A stretch of 21,984 nucleotides of DNA, taken from assembly GCA_964619405.1 (NCBI GenBank), contig CAZUCF010000014.1, positions 1 through 21,984 on the forward strand, given 5' to 3'. Shown one piece after another: positions 21,668 to 21,984 of the stretch. Each line of letters opens with the position of its first letter. Positions within the stretch are counted from its first letter, which is position 1. The notes under the pieces are model-generated. The model was not told where the DNA came from. It did no database searches and saw only the letters and a program-made list of their open reading frames with translations. Source of the stretch: JABIDZ01 sp964619405 (GTDB lineage Archaea > Iainarchaeota > Iainarchaeia > Iainarchaeales > JAAZKV01). The position numbers and the translations under genes are program-made.

Positions 21668-21984
21668 TTATTTCTTATAATATTCCTTGTACCATTTAAC
21701 AAATTGTTTTACTCCTTCTTTAATGCTTACTTTTGGGTTGTATCCAAGCATTTCTTTGGCCTTGGAAATATCTCCAAAAGTAATCAACACATCTCCTTGT
21801 TGGAGTGGAAGTAGTTCTGTTTTAGCTGTTTTTCCAACATTAGTTTCTATTTCTTTTACAAAATCTTTTAGTTCTTGACTTTCACCAAAAGCTAGGTTAA
21901 ATACTTCACAAGGATAGGATTTATCTAAAGCTAATAATATTCCACTAACTATGTCTGAAACGAAAGTAAAATCTCGCTTCATTT
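21668..21984 (-). CDS. NAD-dependent sugar-nucleotide epimerase, C-terminal part (runs off right edge)
   Basis: Only about the last 104 residues are in the window. MKRDFTFVSDIVSGILLALD is the segment usually read as RDFTYVDDIVEGI in extended SDR epimerases; VFNLAFGESQELKDFV and LLPLQQGDVLITFGDISKAKEMLGYNPKVS match the C-terminal substrate domain of UDP-glucuronate or UDP-glucose 4-epimerases (usually LPMQPGDVPxTYAD). The end, EGVKQFVKWYKEYY, is also typical. The catalytic Y-x3-K and the Rossmann domain are beyond the edge, so substrate and completeness cannot be judged; the ATG at 21980-21982 is internal. It would supply a UDP-sugar for the glycosyltransferases downstream and is the first visible gene of the operon. 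Confidence 0.88.
   Translation of the reverse strand, partial: MKRDFTFVSDIVSGILLALDKSYPCEVFNLAFGESQELKDFVKEIETNVGKTAKTELLPLQQGDVLITFGDISKAKEMLGYNPKVSIKEGVKQFVKWYKEYYKK

Overview
The window looks like part of an AT-rich archaeal genome, most likely a small-genome (DPANN-type) lineage such as a Diapherotrites, Micrarchaeota or Woesearchaeota relative; the exact lineage is inference. Archaeal evidence: a Taw1-type wyosine synthase, a Tes/MJ0619-type radical SAM enzyme (archaeal membrane lipids), a class III (archaeal pilin) signal peptide at the left edge, TATA boxes about 25 nt upstream of several start codons (leaderless transcripts), and GGTG-type ribosome binding sites where a leader exists. 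A 100-N scaffold gap shows it is a draft assembly.

Region 1 (1-9011): a pilin-like gene leaving the left edge is divergent from taw1; then come a giant 1688-residue surface protein anchored by one N-terminal membrane helix, a repeat-filled spacer containing the assembly gap, and a two-gene unit of the Tes-like enzyme plus a 99-residue protein of unknown role. Region 2 (9012-11869): a 57-residue two-helix membrane protein, a CxxC-x17-CxxC zinc-ribbon protein with an RG-rich tail, a hierarchical minisatellite, aspartate carbamoyltransferase pyrB, and a very basic orphan protein. Region 3 (11870-15023): minus-strand surface genes, namely a cysteine-phased coiled-coil lipoprotein, two tandem micro-genes (47 and 42 residues), and a Thr-rich, YG-repeat surface protein ending in an LPxTG-like signal. 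Each of these three minus-strand units is followed by a copy of the same hairpin element.

Region 4 (15088-21984) is a surface-glycan locus. A plus-strand GT39-type membrane glycosyltransferase with an N-terminal winged-helix-like domain converges on a tight minus-strand operon: sugar-nucleotide epimerase (partial), a truncated GT4 remnant, a methyltransferase, two GT4 glycosyltransferases, and an AglD/LPG-synthase-type multi-helix membrane protein. Base composition changes inside the GT39 gene, near its domain boundary, suggesting the sugar part has a separate history. The Thr-rich surface protein divergent from the GT39 gene is a plausible glycosylation substrate.

Several intergenic spacers on the plus strand almost completely lack C and carry tandem repeats. 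Genes too short for a usual ORF cutoff were recovered at 1-106 (partial), 9272-9445, 13049-13177, 13180-13323 and 21541-21648 (a broken gene).
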